Source: an uncultured Ruminiclostridium sp.
GTDB lineage: Bacteria; Bacillota; Clostridia; Oscillospirales; Ruminococcaceae
Direction of reading: 5' to 3'
Assembly (NCBI GenBank): GCA_947627695.1
Contig: CANQXF010000002.1
Span: 1-64,000 of the forward strand
Length of the DNA: 64,000 nucleotides
The notes below the pieces were generated by a model. It worked only from the letters and a program-made list of their open reading frames with translations, did not search any database and was not told the origin of the DNA. This document shows, piece after piece, positions 28,740 to 36,988 of the stretch. Numbering within the stretch: the first letter of the stretch is position 1; each line of letters begins with the position of its first letter. The position numbers and the translations under genes were made by a program.

Positions 28740-28768
28740 TTGCATTTTATTTTCATCTATGTTATAAT
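28740..28768 (+). promoter_or_regulatory. Sigma-A promoter of secG
   Basis: TTGCAT, 17-bp spacer, TATAAT, with the start codon 89 bp downstream. Confidence 0.85.
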
Positions 28769-28798
28769 ATCCTATGCTTGACTGCAAGCATAGGATAT
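28767..28798 (+). other. 14-bp inverted repeat at the secG transcription start
   Basis: Perfect arms ATATCCTATGCTTG and complement with a 4-base ACTG loop, overlapping the last two bases of the -10 box and covering the expected +1. It can act as a DNA operator or leave a hairpin at the very 5' end of the mRNA. A smaller GTGC/GCAC hairpin follows near 28805. Confidence 0.7.
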
Positions 28799-28856
28799 TT
28801 TATTGTGCCTTTCGCACGATTTGTTATATAAAAACTTAATTCACGGAGGAATATAA

Positions 28857-29243
28857 ATGTCAGTTTTAGAGATAATCGCCGCCATACTGCTTATTCTGGC
28901 GTGCATTTTCATTGTTCTTGTAGTTCTTATGCAGGATTCCAAGCAGGGAATGTCACAAGCTATAACAGGCGCAAGCGCAGATAACTATTTCCAGAAAAAC
29001 TCAGGGCGTTCCAAGGAGGCTCGTCTTGCAAGATACACCAAGATAGCCGCTATTGCAGTATTCATAGTTGCATTGCTGGTAAACGTCATCACCATTTACG
29101 GCTGGGGAAAATCATCGGACAAGACCTCGGACAGCGGCTCGTCAACAACGTCTTCGTCAGGAACTACCATTGCAGAAGAAAGTACGACAGGGGATACGGC
29201 TGAAGAAGGTACTTCCGAAGCCGCCGACACCACCGCAGAATAA
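28857..29243 (+). CDS. secG: Preprotein translocase subunit SecG
   Basis: A 128-aa membrane protein of the SecYEG channel. Helix 1 spans about 4-24, then the conserved loop VVLMQDSKQGMSQAITG with GRSKEARL, then helix 2 about 58-78. The C-terminal 45 residues are a Ser/Thr/Glu-rich tail not found in standard SecG (about 75-80 aa). CACGGAGGAA precedes the ATG. The secG-rnr order is common in Firmicutes. Confidence 0.94.
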   Translation: MSVLEIIAAILLILACIFIVLVVLMQDSKQGMSQAITGASADNYFQKNSGRSKEARLARYTKIAAIAVFIVALLVNVITIYGWGKSSDKTSDSGSSTTSSSGTTIAEESTTGDTAEEGTSEAADTTAE

Positions 29244-29250
29244 AATACAA

Positions 29251-29277
29251 AGGGGCGACAGGTTCGCCTCTTTTTTT
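29251..29277 (+). terminator. Terminator between secG and rnr
   Basis: A GGGGCGA/TCGCCTC stem with T7. rnr lies only 20 bases beyond and probably depends on read-through. Confidence 0.8.
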
Positions 29278-29297
29278 ACCGAAAAAAAGGAGAAAAA

Positions 29298-31427
29298 ATG
29301 GATCTTCAGATCAGAGAACAAACCGTCCTTGCGCTTTACCGCGCAGGCGAAAAGGGACTTACCGCCCAGGAAATATCCTCAAACCTCGCCCGCAAAAAGA
29401 ACGGCGGAGAGCTGAGCCGTGAGCTTGATGATATGCGCAGAAGCGGAACGCTTGGCTTTTCAAAGTCCCGTTATTTTTTAAAAAATCCCGATAAATTCCA
29501 CGAGGGGACTGTGACTAAAGTCGCTCGTTCCCACGGCTTTATCCTGCTTTGCGACAGCGAGGAGGGGGAAGAGGTTTTCGTGCGTGGAAAGGATCTGCAC
29601 GGCGCCGTTCCCGGCGATAAGGTACTGCTTAAAATAATCGCCGACAAGGACGAAAACAACCGCTCCAGAACGGCAGTAGTCACCACCGTCATTTCATTCA
29701 CCGAGCAAATGCTAACAGGCACCGTTGTCGATTACAACGGCGAGATAAGACTTCAGCCCTCCACCTTTTCCTCTCCCGTTCCGCTTGTGATAGTGGGCTT
29801 TGGCGGGAGTGACGTCCGTGTTGACGATAAGGTGAGATTTGTGATAAGAAAGCGGGGCGACCGTCACTCCGAGCATATCGCCACCATAACCCACGTTTTC
29901 GGCAGCTCCGACATGGCAAAGGTATCAGTCGCCGCCTATATCGAGGAAAAGCAGATACCCGTTGAATTTCCCGACGAGGTAATAAAACAGGCGGAGGAGA
30001 TAGAAAAGCGGGGAATATCCAGCGGTGAAAAGGCAATGCGCACCGACCTGCGCCACCTTCCCATATTCACCATAGACGGCGCCGACACCAAGGACATCGA
30101 CGACGCGATAAGCCTTGAAAAGACCGCCAACGGCTACAAGTTAGGCGTTCACATCGCCGACGTTTCTCACTACGTTAAAAAAGGAACGCCCCTTGACGAG
30201 GAGGCGTTCAGAAGGGGAACAAGCATTTACATTGCCGACCGAGTTATCCCCATGCTCCCCAAGGAGCTTAGCAACGGCATATGCTCCCTCAATCCCAACG
30301 AGGAACGCCTTGCCTTTTCCTGCCTTATGGAGCTGGACAATGAGGGAACGATAAAAAAATACCGCTTTGCGAAGACCCTCATCAAATCAAGAGTCAAGGG
30401 CGTTTACAGCGAGGTAAATCAGATAATCGACGGGACGGCTCCCACTGAGATACTGGAAAAATATTCCGAGGTATCAGAGCAGATACCTGTTATGACAGAG
30501 CTTGCCGCCATTCTCCAAAATAACAGGAAAAAGCGTGGCGCTCCCGAAATAAACAGCGTTGAAAGCAAGATAATCTGCGATGAAAACGGCGTCTGCATTG
30601 ACATAAAGCCAAGGACAAGCGGCGTTTCCGAAAATATGATAGAGGAATTTATGCTTGCCGCCAACAATTGCGCCGCAAAAGCAGGAATGGACAATCATTT
30701 CCCATTCGTTTACCGTATTCACGAAAACCCCACTGCGGAAAAGCTGATAGCCTTACAGGAAACCCTTGTTGCAATGGGAATCAACCCTGTAGGGATAAAC
30801 GAACATTCCACAGCGGCAGACCTTGCAAACCTCCTTGAAAGCTGCAAGGACGACCCAAGAGCCCCCATAATCCACCGTATGACCCTGCGCACTATGATGA
30901 AAGCCAAGTACAGCGAGGAGCCTGTGGGACACTTCGGGCTTGTGATGAAGGAATACGCCCACTTCACCTCCCCTATCCGCCGCCTTGCGGACCTGTCCGT
31001 TCACAGGATTTTAACCGATTACGTAAACGGCGAAGCGGCAAAGTTAGAGCGCCGTTATAAGCGCTTTTCCGTAGAAAATTCCGCCCGCGCCAGCGAAACG
31101 GAAACTATCGCCGTAAACGCCGAGCGCGACTGCGAAAAATTCTACGCCGCCGAATATATGAAAAACCACATCGGCGAAGAATTTGAGGGAATAATATCAG
31201 GCGTGATAAACAGCGGCATTTTCGTAGAACTCCCTAATACCGTCGAGGGCAGAGTTGACACGTTCACCCTCCCCCAAGGCGAATACGAGGTCCGCAACGG
31301 CATAATCCTTGTAGAGACCCTCTCCAACACCGTCTACGCTATGGGCGACAGCGTAAAGGTAAAGGTAGCAAACGTAAACGTCGGCTCAGGTCAAATCGAC
31401 TTTGAGTTAGTGGAGCATAAGCAATAA
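29298..31427 (+). CDS. rnr: Ribonuclease R
   Basis: A 709-aa 3'-5' exoribonuclease able to degrade structured RNA. Layout: N-terminal winged helix (about 1-65), two cold-shock domains (about 70-220), RNB catalytic domain with DTKDIDDAISLEK and HIADVSHYV, and a C-terminal S1 domain (EEFEGIISGVINSGIFVEL). The Asp cluster for metal binding is intact. AAAAGGAG precedes the ATG. The gene ends without smpB or ssrA downstream, which often follow it in other Firmicutes. Confidence 0.96.
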   Translation: MDLQIREQTVLALYRAGEKGLTAQEISSNLARKKNGGELSRELDDMRRSGTLGFSKSRYFLKNPDKFHEGTVTKVARSHGFILLCDSEEGEEVFVRGKDLHGAVPGDKVLLKIIADKDENNRSRTAVVTTVISFTEQMLTGTVVDYNGEIRLQPSTFSSPVPLVIVGFGGSDVRVDDKVRFVIRKRGDRHSEHIATITHVFGSSDMAKVSVAAYIEEKQIPVEFPDEVIKQAEEIEKRGISSGEKAMRTDLRHLPIFTIDGADTKDIDDAISLEKTANGYKLGVHIADVSHYVKKGTPLDEEAFRRGTSIYIADRVIPMLPKELSNGICSLNPNEERLAFSCLMELDNEGTIKKYRFAKTLIKSRVKGVYSEVNQIIDGTAPTEILEKYSEVSEQIPVMTELAAILQNNRKKRGAPEINSVESKIICDENGVCIDIKPRTSGVSENMIEEFMLAANNCAAKAGMDNHFPFVYRIHENPTAEKLIALQETLVAMGINPVGINEHSTAADLANLLESCKDDPRAPIIHRMTLRTMMKAKYSEEPVGHFGLVMKEYAHFTSPIRRLADLSVHRILTDYVNGEAAKLERRYKRFSVENSARASETETIAVNAERDCEKFYAAEYMKNHIGEEFEGIISGVINSGIFVELPNTVEGRVDTFTLPQGEYEVRNGIILVETLSNTVYAMGDSVKVKVANVNVGSGQIDFELVEHKQ

Positions 31428-31441
31428 GTTTTTTGAAAATT

Positions 31442-31475
31442 CTTAAGAAACTTTTTTCCAAAAAAGTTTCTTAAG
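31442..31475. repeat. Perfect 16-bp inverted repeat downstream of rnr
   Basis: CTTAAGAAACTTTTTT, two-base centre, and its complement. No T-run follows the stem, so it is not a standard terminator. It resembles an intergenic repeat unit; only one copy is seen here. Confidence 0.6.
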
Positions 31476-31503
31476 CCTGCGGAGCAATTCGGCGCAGCCG
31501 AAC

Positions 31504-31538
31504 AAAAAAGGAGTTGATTTTTGGTCAACTCCTTTTTT
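31504..31538. terminator. Bidirectional terminator, rnr / rubredoxin
   Basis: AAAAAAGGAGTTGA, 7-base loop and its complement give a 14-bp stem with A6 and T6 on the two sides. Confidence 0.9.
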
Positions 31539-31557
31539 ATTTCATGATAACACAGTA

Positions 31558-31710
31558 TCACTCCGCTGTAAACGCGTCCTTACCCAGTCCACATACAGGG
31601 CAAACCCAGTCCTCGGGAATATCCTCAAACTTGGTGCCGGGAGCGATTCCCTCTGCGGGATCGCCTGCCGCTTCGTCATAAACATAGCCGCAAGGGCAAA
31701 CATACTTCAT
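31558..31710 (-). CDS. Rubredoxin
   Basis: A 50-aa iron-only electron carrier. Both CxxC-type knuckles are present: [10 protein letters not shown] near the N-terminus and [12 protein letters not shown] near the C-terminus, with the connecting [12 protein letters not shown] typical of rubredoxins. GGAGGAAAATGTT precedes the ATG. It follows khpA after 15 bases. It would serve electron transfer in anaerobic oxidative-stress defence. Confidence 0.96.
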   Translation of the reverse strand: MKYVCPCGYVYDEAAGDPAEGIAPGTKFEDIPEDWVCPVCGLGKDAFTAE

Positions 31711-31725
31711 AACATTTTCCTCCTG

Positions 31726-31959
31726 TCAGTCTATCTCAACTGCGACCTTCTGGTCGTGGCGCACTGCGCCTGCTCTCATAATGGTGCGGATAGCTCTTGC
31801 TATCCTGCCCTGCTTGCCGATAACGCGTCCCATATCGTCGGGAGCAACGTGCAGATGATACACGGTAACGCCCTCCTCGTTGGGCTCGTCAACGGTCACT
31901 TCAACGGCGCTCTTGTCGTTTACAAGCTCCGTCACCATAGCGATAAGAAGTTCCTTCAT
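31726..31959 (-). CDS. khpA: KH-domain RNA-binding protein KhpA
   Basis: A 77-aa protein with a single type-II KH domain: the GxxG loop is GKQGRIARAIRTIMRA, and the N-terminal strand reads VEVTVDEPNEEGVTVYHLHV. It sits in the classic place right after rpsP (14 bases). KhpA proteins bind RNA, often with KhpB, affecting cell size and division. The rimM and trmD genes that usually follow are not next to it here. Confidence 0.94.
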   Translation of the reverse strand: MKELLIAMVTELVNDKSAVEVTVDEPNEEGVTVYHLHVAPDDMGRVIGKQGRIARAIRTIMRAGAVRHDQKVAVEID

Positions 31960-31972
31960 ACAAGACCTCCCG

Positions 31973-32209
31973 TCACTTTACGCCGCCGAGCAGCCTTTTT
32001 ACGGTGTCGGTAGGCTGTGCGCCCTTTGCTATCCATTCCTTAGCCTTTTCGTTATCGATCTTGATAACTGCGGGGTCGGACTTAGGGTCGTAATAGCCTA
32101 TCTCCTCGATGAAACGTCCGTCTCTGGGCGAACGGCTGTCCGCAACTACAACACGGTAGAAAGGATTGTTTCTTGCGCCCATTCTTCTGAGCCTGATTTT
32201 TACTGCCAT
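31973..32209 (-). CDS. rpsP: 30S ribosomal protein S16
   Basis: A 78-aa ribosomal protein starting [20 protein letters not shown] and containing [18 protein letters not shown], the S16 signature. The ATG at 32209 has GGAGGAAC upstream. It begins a two- or three-gene unit with khpA and rubredoxin; a repeat-like block separates it from ffh. Confidence 0.97.
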   Translation of the reverse strand: MAVKIRLRRMGARNNPFYRVVVADSRSPRDGRFIEEIGYYDPKSDPAVIKIDNEKAKEWIAKGAQPTDTVKRLLGGVK

Positions 32210-32280
32210 TTTTTGTTCCTCCAAAAAATAATTTATAAAATTTGTATTTTATCACACATTTTGTGTTGATACACGATATT

Positions 32281-32433
32281 TCAGTTGATAGTTGACATTT
32301 GACAGTTGAAAATTAAGGTATCGCCTGCGGCGATTGATTTGGATTGCCACCTGCAAATTTCCGCCCGTCAATCCCAATCCGTCCGCGAAGCGGACACCGC
32401 AACTGTACACTGTCCACTGTACACTGTCAACTC
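32281..32433. repeat. Repeat-like intergenic block between rpsP and ffh
   Basis: The block holds degenerate short repeats (GTTGATAGTTGACATTTGAC at one end, TGTACACTGTCCACTGTACA at the other) and two hairpins, ATCGCC-TGC-GGCGAT and GTCCGC-GAA-GCGGAC. No coding frame or promoter is evident. Such short-repeat blocks are typical of non-coding mobile or REP-like units; multi-copy status is not testable here. Confidence 0.45.
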
Positions 32434-33777
32434 TCAGACCGGCGGCAGCCCCTGCATCGGGAATTTGGGGAACCGCTTTTTCTTCCCATTTTTCCCCGTG
32501 AACTGCTTCATCATCTTCTGCATCATATCAAATTGCTTCAGCAAAGCGTTCACGTCCTCCACCTTGGTGCCGCTGCCCGCCGCTATCCTGCGCTTGCGCT
32601 TGGCGTCGATGAGGGAGGGCTTTTCCCGTTCCTTTTTGGTCATAGAGTAGATGATAGCCTTGGTGTGGACCATCTTGCTCTCGTCTATGTCCTCCTCGTT
32701 TATCTTCCCCGCCACGCCCGGCAGCATTTTTATAATGGAGCTTATGCTCCCCATTTTCTCAATTTGCTGAAACTGCGCCAGCAGGTCGTTCATATCGAAC
32801 TTGTTCTCCTGCATCTTTTTGGCAAGGCGGAGCTGTTCCTCTTCGTCAACGGCGGTCTTAGCCTTTTCGATAAGGGAAAGAACGTCTCCCATTCCCAATA
32901 TCCTGTCCGCCATACGGTCAGGGTGGAAGGGCTCAAGGTCGTCGATCTTTTCGCCTACGCCCGCAAATTTAACAGGCTTTCCCGTAACGGCAAGCACCGA
33001 CAAAGCCGCGCCGCCTCTGGTATCGCCGTCCAGCTTGGTGAGGACCACGCCTGTTATCTCCAGCGCCTCGTTAAACGCCTGAGCGACGTTTACAGCGTCC
33101 TGACCCGTCATAGAGTCCACCGTCAGCAGTATCTCATTGGGCGAGACCTCAGTGACAATGTTTTTAAGCTCCTCCATAAGCTGTTCGTCAATGTGCAGAC
33201 GACCCGCAGTATCGAGGATCACCACGTCGTAGCCGTTGTCCCTTGCGTATTTCACGCTTTCTCCCGCAATGGTGACAGGGTTTGTCTGCCCCATTTCAAA
33301 GACCTTTGCCCCTGCGCTTTCTCCCACTATTTTAAGCTGTTCGATAGCGGCGGGACGGTAAATATCGCAGGCGGCAAGCAGCGGACGCCTGTTCAGCCCT
33401 TTGAAATACTTCGCCAGCTTAGCGGCGTGAGTCGTCTTACCTGCGCCCTGCAAGCCGCACATCATAATGACGCAGGGCGGCTTTGAGGGGAAATCTATCT
33501 TCTGGGTAGTGTTGCCCATCAGCTTTCTCAGCTCGTCGTGAACGATGTATATCACCTGCTGAGCAGGAGTGAGGCTGTTCATCACTTCGCTTCCCACTGC
33601 TCTTTCGCTGACGCTTGCCACAAAGTCCTTTACCACCTTGTAGCTTACGTCCGCCTCAAGCAGAGCCATACGCACCTCGCGCATTGCGTCCTTGACGTCC
33701 TTTTCGCTGAGCTTGCCGTGATTTTTCAGATTTTTGAAAATTCGGGACAGCTTATCCGACAATCCTTCAAACGCCAT
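32434..33777 (-). CDS. ffh: Signal recognition particle protein Ffh
   Basis: A 447-aa GTPase that targets ribosome-nascent chains to the membrane. N domain about 1-85, G domain with MMCGLQGAGKTTHAAKLA, DTAGRLHIDEQLM and TKLDGDTRGGAAL, and a methionine-rich M domain (about 300-447) with RIAAGSGTKVEDVN for SRP RNA binding and QFDMMQKMMKQF at the end. It follows ylxM after 9 bases, as in most Firmicutes; ftsY is not adjacent. Confidence 0.97.
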   Translation of the reverse strand: MAFEGLSDKLSRIFKNLKNHGKLSEKDVKDAMREVRMALLEADVSYKVVKDFVASVSERAVGSEVMNSLTPAQQVIYIVHDELRKLMGNTTQKIDFPSKPPCVIMMCGLQGAGKTTHAAKLAKYFKGLNRRPLLAACDIYRPAAIEQLKIVGESAGAKVFEMGQTNPVTIAGESVKYARDNGYDVVILDTAGRLHIDEQLMEELKNIVTEVSPNEILLTVDSMTGQDAVNVAQAFNEALEITGVVLTKLDGDTRGGAALSVLAVTGKPVKFAGVGEKIDDLEPFHPDRMADRILGMGDVLSLIEKAKTAVDEEEQLRLAKKMQENKFDMNDLLAQFQQIEKMGSISSIIKMLPGVAGKINEEDIDESKMVHTKAIIYSMTKKEREKPSLIDAKRKRRIAAGSGTKVEDVNALLKQFDMMQKMMKQFTGKNGKKKRFPKFPMQGLPPV

Positions 33778-33786
33778 AAATGCTCC

Positions 33787-34110
33787 TTAATAAATATCCT
33801 TCAGCTTTTCGGCAAGCTCCATAGCGGCTTTTTTCTTTCCGCTTTTGATGAGAGCCTTAAGCTGATCTACCGTATCGTTCAGCTCGCCCCGCTTGCGGAA
33901 AAGCCCAAGAGCGTCCTCCAGCTCGTCCAGCCTTTCCTCGCTTTTGTCAATGCAGTTGAACACGCCCTGACGGGTTATGCCTATCTCCTTGGAGATCTCA
34001 CTGAGGGACAGGTCGTCAATGTAGTACATATCCAGCGTATTCTGCTGTCTTTGTGTGAAAAGCGGGCGGTAAAGCACGAAATATTCCGCTTTTTTAAGGT
34101 CTTTTGACAT
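33787..34110 (-). CDS. ylxM: YlxM-family helix-turn-helix protein
   Basis: A 107-aa small protein with a sigma-region-4-like HTH: YYIDDLSLSEISKEIGITRQ followed by GVFNCIDKSEERL. It is the conserved companion of ffh and has been linked to SRP function by genome position and biochemistry in streptococci. The ATG at 34110 gives the usual MSKDLKKAEYFVLYRPL-type start; a longer frame lacks support. Confidence 0.92.
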   Translation of the reverse strand: MSKDLKKAEYFVLYRPLFTQRQQNTLDMYYIDDLSLSEISKEIGITRQGVFNCIDKSEERLDELEDALGLFRKRGELNDTVDQLKALIKSGKKKAAMELAEKLKDIY

Positions 34111-34236
34111 AATTATCCACTTTCTCTTTTTTCTTATTTTCGGCAAGTGCCAATTCTTTTTAGTTGTCGGCGTCAAACGCCTTTGTTATTATATCAGCAA
34201 GGAGAAAAAAAGTCAAGGGGTTTATTTGATTTTTTC

Positions 34237-34272
34237 AAAAATTTTCCCTGCGGTAATCGCAGGGAAATTTTT
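34237..34272. terminator. Terminator after the VanZ-like gene
   Basis: CCCTGCG/CGCAGGG stem extended by A/T pairs on both sides, with a 5-base loop. It serves the minus-strand vanZ unit; its edge touches the stop codon. Confidence 0.8.
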
Positions 34273-34969
34273 ATTCAGAAGTATTCAAGTCTTTATTCAT
34301 TATATCCGTCGCCGACAGCCTGCATTTTTCCAGAAACTTCGGGAACAGGGCTTTAATGAGCAGATAGATCAGAAATCCCAAAATCCCTCCCAGCGTATTG
34401 CATATCACGTCGTCAATATTTCCGTCACGCCCGATAAACGGCTGAACAAATTCAATACAAAACGTAAAAGCAAAAGATGCAAGCGCTATTTTCGGAAAGC
34501 TCGCCTTTTTGCTCACAACAGGAAGAAAAAGCCCCAGAGGTACAAATAAAGCTATATTCTCCACGTTGTCTGCGATTTGCAGTATCAGTTCAAACCGCGA
34601 AAGATAATGCCCTGAATATGTGACGAAATGCGTCCACAAAAGCGGCACGAGCCGCCACCTGCGAAATGTCACTGTGGGCATTGAAAACGAACGGAAGGTC
34701 AACATTCTCCAGAGCTGGTGCCAGAAATCAGTTGGCGTCAGCGTTATGCAAACCGTACCCACCAGCCAGCACAGGAGCAGCAACCTTATTATTTCATTCA
34801 GCCTAATTTTCCTGCGTATATCGGCAAAATCGGCGCCGAATAAGCGCTTGTGTTCTCCCCTGCGTATCAGCCAGTATATAGCCGCCGCTAAGACTATTAC
34901 AGGAACAATTTCAATTGCCGTTCTTATACCAAGCAGGCTGAGCAGTCTTTTTACTTCGACGTCAGGCAT
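34271..34969 (-). CDS. VanZ-family membrane protein
   Basis: A 232-aa protein with about five membrane helices and the VanZ fold: NVENIALFVPLGLFLPVV, then SFAFTFCIEFVQPFIGRDGN, then DDVICNTLGGILGFLIY. VanZ relatives give low-level teicoplanin resistance in some settings, but most have no defined role. AGCGGAGGTAAT precedes the ATG. It lies downstream of gtrA on the same strand. Confidence 0.9.
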   Translation of the reverse strand: MPDVEVKRLLSLLGIRTAIEIVPVIVLAAAIYWLIRRGEHKRLFGADFADIRRKIRLNEIIRLLLLCWLVGTVCITLTPTDFWHQLWRMLTFRSFSMPTVTFRRWRLVPLLWTHFVTYSGHYLSRFELILQIADNVENIALFVPLGLFLPVVSKKASFPKIALASFAFTFCIEFVQPFIGRDGNIDDVICNTLGGILGFLIYLLIKALFPKFLEKCRLSATDIMNKDLNTSE

Positions 34970-35046
34970 ATTACCTCCGCTTTTTGGAGCTTTTCACTCT
35001 TTTTCAGTTGCAAAAGCGTTTTATTTATGATACAATATTAACATAT

Positions 35047-35589
35047 TTATTTCTGCTCTTTTTTCTTCCTGAAAATGAACACCTTGCTGAAAATATAGTT
35101 CAGCACCAGAATGAACACGCTGGAAACCGCCTTTGCGAAAAATTCCCACAGCGCGCCGCTGATACCCGTAAGGTCCACCATCAGGAACATTATCAATATC
35201 CCCACGAAAAGCGTAACGACCCTCGCCCCGTAAAAGCTTGCGCACTCAGCTATTATGCGAGCTCCTCTCGCTTTGCTCTCAAACACCCATATCCTGTTTG
35301 TGATGTAAGCAAAAGTCACCGAGCATACCCATGCGAGAAAGGTGGGAAGCACCGTACTGCTTTCCGTTCCGAACACCGCCGTGAGATTGAACACCCAGCG
35401 CAAAAACGCAGGAACGCTGTTTTCGTCAGGGAAAACAAAGCGAAAGATAAAGTACGCCACGAAATCCACCAGCGTCGTCAGCACGCCGAATATGACGTAG
35501 TTGCATATTTCCTTGTATTGAAGATACAGCCCCTTCCATTCCTTCGGGTGCAGGGCTCTTTTGCATATGTCTTTTATATCTATATTCAT
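35047..35589 (-). CDS. GtrA-family membrane protein
   Basis: A 180-aa protein with four predicted helices of the GtrA fold: YVIFGVLTTLVDFVAYFIF at the start and SVTFAYITNRIWVFESKA in the middle, followed by two helices. Family members are thought to move lipid-linked sugars across the membrane for wall or surface glycan modification. It has a strong promoter on the minus strand and is followed by the VanZ-like gene. Confidence 0.92.
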   Translation of the reverse strand: MNIDIKDICKRALHPKEWKGLYLQYKEICNYVIFGVLTTLVDFVAYFIFRFVFPDENSVPAFLRWVFNLTAVFGTESSTVLPTFLAWVCSVTFAYITNRIWVFESKARGARIIAECASFYGARVVTLFVGILIMFLMVDLTGISGALWEFFAKAVSSVFILVLNYIFSKVFIFRKKKEQK

Positions 35590-35628
35590 TTTTCTGTCCT
35601 TTATTTTTTGTTTTTAAGCTACTGAAAT

Positions 35629-35657
35629 ATTATACTATACATTAGCTCATTTTTCAA
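35629..35657 (-). promoter_or_regulatory. Sigma-A promoter of gtrA
   Basis: On the minus strand: TTGAAA (35657-35652), 17-bp spacer, TATAAT (35634-35629). A weaker plus-strand TTGTTT-17-TATACT (35608-35636) overlaps it and could drive the CorC/HlyC gene. Confidence 0.8.
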
Positions 35658-35686
35658 GCGTTAATGAAAGGAACGTAAAAATTCAG

Positions 35687-36952
35687 ATGGGAACAGTCAT
35701 AGCAATAGTTATCCTGATATTTTTATCAGGCTTTTTCTCCGCCGCGGAGACCGCCTTTACAGGCGCCAACCGCATACGACTAAAAAATATGGCGGAGGAG
35801 GGCTCAAAAGGCGCAGAGATGGCTCTCAAGGTCATTGACAAATACGACAAATGCCTCACTACCATTTTAGTGGGAAACAACATCGTGAACATAGCCACCT
35901 CGTCTCTCGCCACCATTTTTTGCGTATCTCTCTTTGCAGAGCGTGGACCTGTCATAGCTACCGCCGCCACTACCGTTATCGTTCTCATTTTCGGCGAGAT
36001 AACTCCCAAGACAATAGCCAAAGGCAACGCTGAAAAAGCGGCGCTTTTCTTCGGCAGAATATTATGGGTACTTATGATAATCCTGACCCCCATATCCGCA
36101 ATATTCCTGCTGATACAAAAGGGAGCGTCAAAGCTGTTCAACAGAAATTCCGACGTATCCGTCACCGAGCAGGAGCTTATGCATATCATCGACGAGATAG
36201 AGGACGAGGGCGTGCTGGAGGAGCAGGAAAGCACCCTTGTGCGCAACGCCCTTGAATTTGACGAGACCACCGCCGAGCAGATAATGCAGCCCCGCGTAAA
36301 CGTTGTGGGAGTTGAGCTTTACGACGATATCAAAACGGCAAACGAGCTTTTCCGCAGCGAAGCGTACACCAGACTTCCCGTTTACGAAAAATCCCTTGAC
36401 CATATCGTGGGCGTTATCAGCTACCGTGATTTCTCACAAAAAATGCTTGCGGGGGAGGATTTCACCATACGGGACATCATCACTGACATAATGTATATCC
36501 CGAGCCTTATGCACATCTCCGAGCTGCTGAAAAAAATGCAGCGTGAAAAGGAGCATATCGCCGTGGTAGTGGACCAGTACGGCGGCACAGCGGGGATAGT
36601 CACCCTTGAGGACGTTTTAGAGGAGCTTGTGGGAGAGATATGGGACGAAAACGACATAGTAAGCACCCCCGTCCGCTTTTTAAATGAAAAGACCTTCAGA
36701 GTAAGCGGAGAAGTGTCCAAAATGGACTTTAACCGCTACTTTGAAAGTCAGGAGATGGATTACGAGATAGACGGCGATTTCAACACCGTAGGCGGCTGGG
36801 TACTGGAGCTTTTCGGCAGGATACCCGAAGCAGGCGACACCGTGGAAACGGAGGATTTCATAATAACCGTGGAATCTCTCAACGAACGCCGCATAGGCAG
36901 CCTCAAATTCATTATCAAGGAAAAAAGCGAAGAGTCAGGAAAACAAGCATAA
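35687..36952 (+). CDS. CorC/HlyC-family (CNNM/CBS) membrane protein
   Basis: A 421-aa transporter-like protein. The DUF21/CNNM membrane domain (about 1-180) shows FFSAAETAFTGANRIRLKN and FGEITPKTIAKGNAEKAA. A pair of CBS domains (about 200-325) includes VVDQYGGTAGIVTLEDVLEE, and a CorC_HlyC domain ends the chain (GEIWDENDI to FIIKE). By family it exports Mg2+ or other divalent metals; the old name hemolysin is not meaningful. GAAAGGAAC precedes the ATG. Confidence 0.94.
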   Translation: MGTVIAIVILIFLSGFFSAAETAFTGANRIRLKNMAEEGSKGAEMALKVIDKYDKCLTTILVGNNIVNIATSSLATIFCVSLFAERGPVIATAATTVIVLIFGEITPKTIAKGNAEKAALFFGRILWVLMIILTPISAIFLLIQKGASKLFNRNSDVSVTEQELMHIIDEIEDEGVLEEQESTLVRNALEFDETTAEQIMQPRVNVVGVELYDDIKTANELFRSEAYTRLPVYEKSLDHIVGVISYRDFSQKMLAGEDFTIRDIITDIMYIPSLMHISELLKKMQREKEHIAVVVDQYGGTAGIVTLEDVLEELVGEIWDENDIVSTPVRFLNEKTFRVSGEVSKMDFNRYFESQEMDYEIDGDFNTVGGWVLELFGRIPEAGDTVETEDFIITVESLNERRIGSLKFIIKEKSEESGKQA

Positions 36953-36956
36953 AACA

Positions 36957-36981
36957 AAGGCGGCAATAAAGCCGCCTTATT
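36957..36981. terminator. Hairpin between CorC/HlyC and galM genes
   Basis: AAGGCGGC/GCCGCCTT stem with a 6-base loop and modest T-rich flanks. It is a likely weak bidirectional terminator for converging genes. Confidence 0.6.
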
Positions 36982-36988
36982 TCATTTA

